A stretch of DNA of 64,000 nt, from assembly GCA_947258785.1 (NCBI GenBank), contig CAMYJT010000001.1, positions 310,001 through 374,000 on the forward strand. The letters are read 5' to 3'. The translations under genes were made by a program, and so were the position numbers. The stretch comes from an uncultured Gammaproteobacteria bacterium. GTDB lineage: Bacteria > Pseudomonadota > Gammaproteobacteria > Arenicellales > JAANXG01. The notes beneath the pieces were generated by a model that ran no database searches, had not been told where the DNA came from, and worked only from the letters and a program-made list of their open reading frames with translations. How positions within the stretch are numbered: position 1 is the stretch's first letter; each line of letters opens with the position of its first letter. Positions 61,304 to 64,000 of the stretch are shown piece by piece.

Positions 61304-63610
61304 GTGGAATTCCTATCCAACAAGCTGAAAACAATCACTCGTGCTGGCCTGGACTTGGGTGTCTTGGCGCTGACTATTGGCGCGGTTTACGCCGGTCTGT
61401 CGTACCTGGGGCTTTTCCCACCGTTCTCGGACGCCCAGGAATGGGGCGCCGTCGCGCTCCTGGTGTTGGTGGCGCTGAGTCTGGCGTGGTTGACGTACCG
61501 GCGTGTGGCGGACTCCCAGGCCATTGACGCCCACTACCGGCTACTGGTCAATCGCAGCTGGGCCCTCGTCGGCACTCACAACCTTGATGGCATCGTGCTC
61601 TCCGCAAATCCGGCCATGGCCGATTCGTTGCGATCGCAGGAAGAAGAGGTTTCCAACCAGTCCTTCGGCGATTTTTTCTCAGCGTCGCATCGACAGGAGT
61701 TTGATGAGTACCTGCGCCGCGTTAGAAAGTCGGGTAGTGCCCGCGGTCAATTCAGGTTGTTGACCAAGGACGGTGAGGCGCGAATTTGGGACTATCGTAG
61801 CCAAATTATTGACAAACTTAGTAGTAAACCGGTCGTGCTCATTCAAGCTCTTGATATTACAAAGCGCCAGGTCGCAGAAAACGCCGCCAAACAGAGCGAG
61901 GAACGATTTAAAGATTTTGCAGCCGCCGCTGCGGATTGGTGGTGGGAGACCGATGCCCAGACGCGGATCGCCTACCTGTCGCCACGCTTGGTTGAACACA
62001 GCGGTGTGGCCCCGGAGAGAGTTCTCGGTCAGACCCTGGCCGAACTGACAACATATTGGAACAAGCAGTTGGACGGCTGGAGCGAGTTCGAACGCAGTAT
62101 AGACGAACATGTTGGATTTCGTGACTTTCAGTTTCCAATGCTCAAGCGTGACGGTGGGTTCTGCATCATGCGCATAAGCGGGACGCCATTTCTGGATATC
62201 GACGGAAACTTTGCCGGGTATCGGGGGATTGGTAAGGACATAACCAACGAGCACCAACTCAATCAACAGTTGGCCTACGAGGCGCGACGCGATGCATTGA
62301 CCAAGCTACTGAATCGCGCGGCTTTCGATCAACACGTGAAGCAGGCCCTGCGCAGCGCACAAGCCAGGGGCTCGAGGCACGCCATGTGCTACATCGATCT
62401 GGACAACTTCAAAGTGGTCAATGACACTGCCGGCCATTTCGCAGGGGACGAACTGCTGAGGCAGATTTCCAACCTGTTTCGCCGCTATATACGTGGCCAG
62501 GACGCCTTGGCGCGCTTGGGAGGCGATGAATTTGCTATTTTGTTAATGAATCGATCTCTCGAATCGGCCACCAAGATCGCCAACCAAATCGTTGACGATG
62601 TTCGCGCCTTTGGGTTTGAGTGGCGAGCCAGCTTGTTTTCCGTATCAGCGAGTGTCGGTGTCACTGAAATAGTTGCTACGTCAGACGGCGTGGACGACAT
62701 CGTGAGACAAAGCGATGTCGCCTGTTATATGGCCAAGGAGCAGGGCCGCAACCGGGTATATGTTTATCGGTCAGACGACGAAAACATCCGGCGGCACGAC
62801 GCTGCCCTGAACCAGGCGACAGAATTGTCGTCGGCGTTGAGCGAAGATCGCTTCCGCCTGTACTGTCAGCCGATTATGCATGGCTCAGATAGAGCGGTTG
62901 ACCCGTTAATGTATGAGATTTTGCTGCGCTTGGTGGATAGGAAGGGTAATATTGTGCTGCCCGGAGATTTCATAGCGTCGGCCGAACGGTACGGTTTTAT
63001 GCCCTCGGTAGATCGGTGGGTCGTGGAGCGTACGCTGCAGATTGTGGCTCCGCGTATCGATTTCCTGTCTGGTGCGCCGTTGGCGTTGAACATATCGGGG
63101 ACGTCGTTGAACGATGGGAGGTTCATGGAGTTCCTCCACCATCAACTGGACCGCTCGCCCATCCCGTCGAAAAACATCTATTTCGAGATCGCAGAGGCTG
63201 CCGTAGTCCGTTATCTCGAGGCGGCGAGAGACTTTATGAACAGCCTGAAGAAACGAGGTTGTCGATTCGTGCTGGACGATTTTGGCATTGGTCTATCCAA
63301 TTACCACTACTTGAGAACTCTACCCATCGATTTTTTGAAAATTGATGGGGTGTTCGTGCGAAATATGGTCACCGATCCTGTTGATGAAGCGATCGTCGGA
63401 GCAATACATCGCGTTGGCCAACTCATGGGCATCGAGACTATCGCCGAATGTACGGAATCCGCAGCCACGTTACAACGGCTTGAAGCCATGGGTGTCAAAT
63501 ACGCGCAAGGCATCGCGCTGCAACCACCGACCCCGTTCACGGCGATCATGGCTGCCCTGTCCCGGGACGTTGAGTCAGCCGAACCCCCCGCTAAAAGTCT
63601 GGCTCAGTAG
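61304..63610 (+). CDS. PAS-GGDEF-EAL c-di-GMP signalling protein
   Basis: A 768-residue protein with two N-terminal membrane helices, two PAS domains, a GGDEF domain with intact GGDEF at 406-410 and an RxxD inhibitory site at 397-400, and an EAL domain in which the key motif is EIL (538-540) with DDFGIG and other ligands present. Both c-di-GMP synthesis and hydrolysis are possible; the E of EIL is kept. The start is GTG at 61304. It may be regulated by PAS-bound ligands and feed on inhibition by its product. Confidence 0.92.
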   Translation: MEFLSNKLKTITRAGLDLGVLALTIGAVYAGLSYLGLFPPFSDAQEWGAVALLVLVALSLAWLTYRRVADSQAIDAHYRLLVNRSWALVGTHNLDGIVLSANPAMADSLRSQEEEVSNQSFGDFFSASHRQEFDEYLRRVRKSGSARGQFRLLTKDGEARIWDYRSQIIDKLSSKPVVLIQALDITKRQVAENAAKQSEERFKDFAAAAADWWWETDAQTRIAYLSPRLVEHSGVAPERVLGQTLAELTTYWNKQLDGWSEFERSIDEHVGFRDFQFPMLKRDGGFCIMRISGTPFLDIDGNFAGYRGIGKDITNEHQLNQQLAYEARRDALTKLLNRAAFDQHVKQALRSAQARGSRHAMCYIDLDNFKVVNDTAGHFAGDELLRQISNLFRRYIRGQDALARLGGDEFAILLMNRSLESATKIANQIVDDVRAFGFEWRASLFSVSASVGVTEIVATSDGVDDIVRQSDVACYMAKEQGRNRVYVYRSDDENIRRHDAALNQATELSSALSEDRFRLYCQPIMHGSDRAVDPLMYEILLRLVDRKGNIVLPGDFIASAERYGFMPSVDRWVVERTLQIVAPRIDFLSGAPLALNISGTSLNDGRFMEFLHHQLDRSPIPSKNIYFEIAEAAVVRYLEAARDFMNSLKKRGCRFVLDDFGIGLSNYHYLRTLPIDFLKIDGVFVRNMVTDPVDEAIVGAIHRVGQLMGIETIAECTESAATLQRLEAMGVKYAQGIALQPPTPFTAIMAALSRDVESAEPPAKSLAQ

Positions 63611-63805
63611 ATCGACTTAGCCTGCAATATGCAGGTTAGGCGCGCTGCGTCCAGCCGCCCGATCCCTTCGTAAGTTACGGGGGCGGTTGCCGCAAAATGC
63701 GCGCCAAATTCACCCAATTGGGTGAAGAAAAGCCGGTTGCTCGGCAGTAAGATCTCGCCAACGGCCGCCGACGTTCGACTGGCGTGACTGCTGTGTTACC
63801 GGATC

Positions 63806-64000
63806 TCAGTGGTCAATCGGCGCGCCGACCAACAGCCTCGACAGCAAACGCACCAAGTCAACCTGGCCGCGGGTGTTGGTCTTGCGGTATATGGACTTCA
63901 GCTGGGTTCGCGCGGTGTTATGGGTGACATGAGCGCATCGGCAATATTCGTCTACGGTTTGGCCATTGAGCAGTGCCGTTGCCAATTTGCTTTCCTTATC
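63806..64000 (-). CDS. LuxR-type transcriptional regulator, C-terminal end
   Basis: The last 64 residues of a minus-strand gene cut by the window edge. The sequence ESKLATALLNGQTVDEYC and HNTARTQLKSIYRKTNT is the LuxR helix-turn-helix, and the protein ends LLVGAPIDH. The N-terminal sensor domain is not visible. It converges on the GGDEF/EAL gene. The 195-base spacer between them shows no gene. Confidence 0.85.
   Translation of the reverse strand, partial: DKESKLATALLNGQTVDEYCRCAHVTHNTARTQLKSIYRKTNTRGQVDLVRLLSRLLVGAPIDH

Overview
The window is a chromosomal segment of a free-living Gammaproteobacterium spanning the replication-origin neighbourhood. The evidence is the block rpmH-rnpA-yidD-yidC-mnmE diverging from dnaA-dnaN-gyrB, together with apaG/apaH, SrkA, NtrBC-glnA, glutathione-dependent GloB, MlaA, GlyQ/GlyS, GmhB, PdxA/RsmA and FetAB. 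I cannot name the species. Gene density is high. I found no tRNA, rRNA, IS element, prophage or CRISPR array.

Layout. 1-3.7 kb: the 3' part of a TgpA-type transglutaminase, converging on a translationally coupled MotA-like/MotB-like membrane pair of unknown function. 3.8-7.6 kb: mnmE, yidC, yidD, rnpA, rpmH on the minus strand. 7.8-13 kb: dnaA, a probable oriC with two perfect DnaA boxes, dnaN, a perfect parS site, and gyrB. recF is absent from its usual place. 13-17 kb: apaG, apaH, proline iminopeptidase, mlaA, a Trp-rich PhaE/phasin-like protein and a rhomboid protease. 17.4-25 kb: a plus-strand signalling cluster with a CBS-DUF294 protein, a small LigA-like protein, a lone receiver, a pseudokinase-DnaQ exonuclease fusion, a small membrane protein and a CrbS/CbrA-like transporter-kinase. 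25-31 kb: srkA, a glycine-zipper lipoprotein, a glycerophosphodiesterase overlapping a glycerol-3-phosphate dehydrogenase, mscL, gloB. 30.6-36.8 kb: two genes with large internal deletions (glutathionyl-hydroquinone reductase and pepN) flank an AlgI/AlgJ-like O-acetylation pair and a VTT-mercuric-reductase-like fusion. 37-44.5 kb: a methyl cycle cluster metH-metF-ahcY-metK. 44.6-50.7 kb: frameshifted ttcA, a Tat-exported phosphoesterase, and ntrC-ntrB-glnA with a sigma-54/NtrC promoter. 50.9-55.5 kb: a TusA-like protein and a PP-loop tRNA-thiolation-like protein preceded by a possible attenuated leader or small RNA, then glyQS. 55.6-64 kb: gmhB, plsC, an unknown secreted protein, rsmA-pdxA, a double-CDGSH protein, fetAB, a PAS-GGDEF-EAL protein and the end of a LuxR-type regulator.

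Working together: the methyl-cycle genes regenerate methionine and SAM. NtrBC controls glnA through the sigma-54 promoter seen upstream. The glycerophosphodiesterase should feed glycerol-3-phosphate to the overlapping dehydrogenase. The parS site would load ParB at the origin although parAB lies outside the window. The most open questions are the MotAB-like pair beside the origin, the pseudokinase-exonuclease signalling cluster, the leader/sRNA before the PP-loop gene, and the paired internal-deletion genes.
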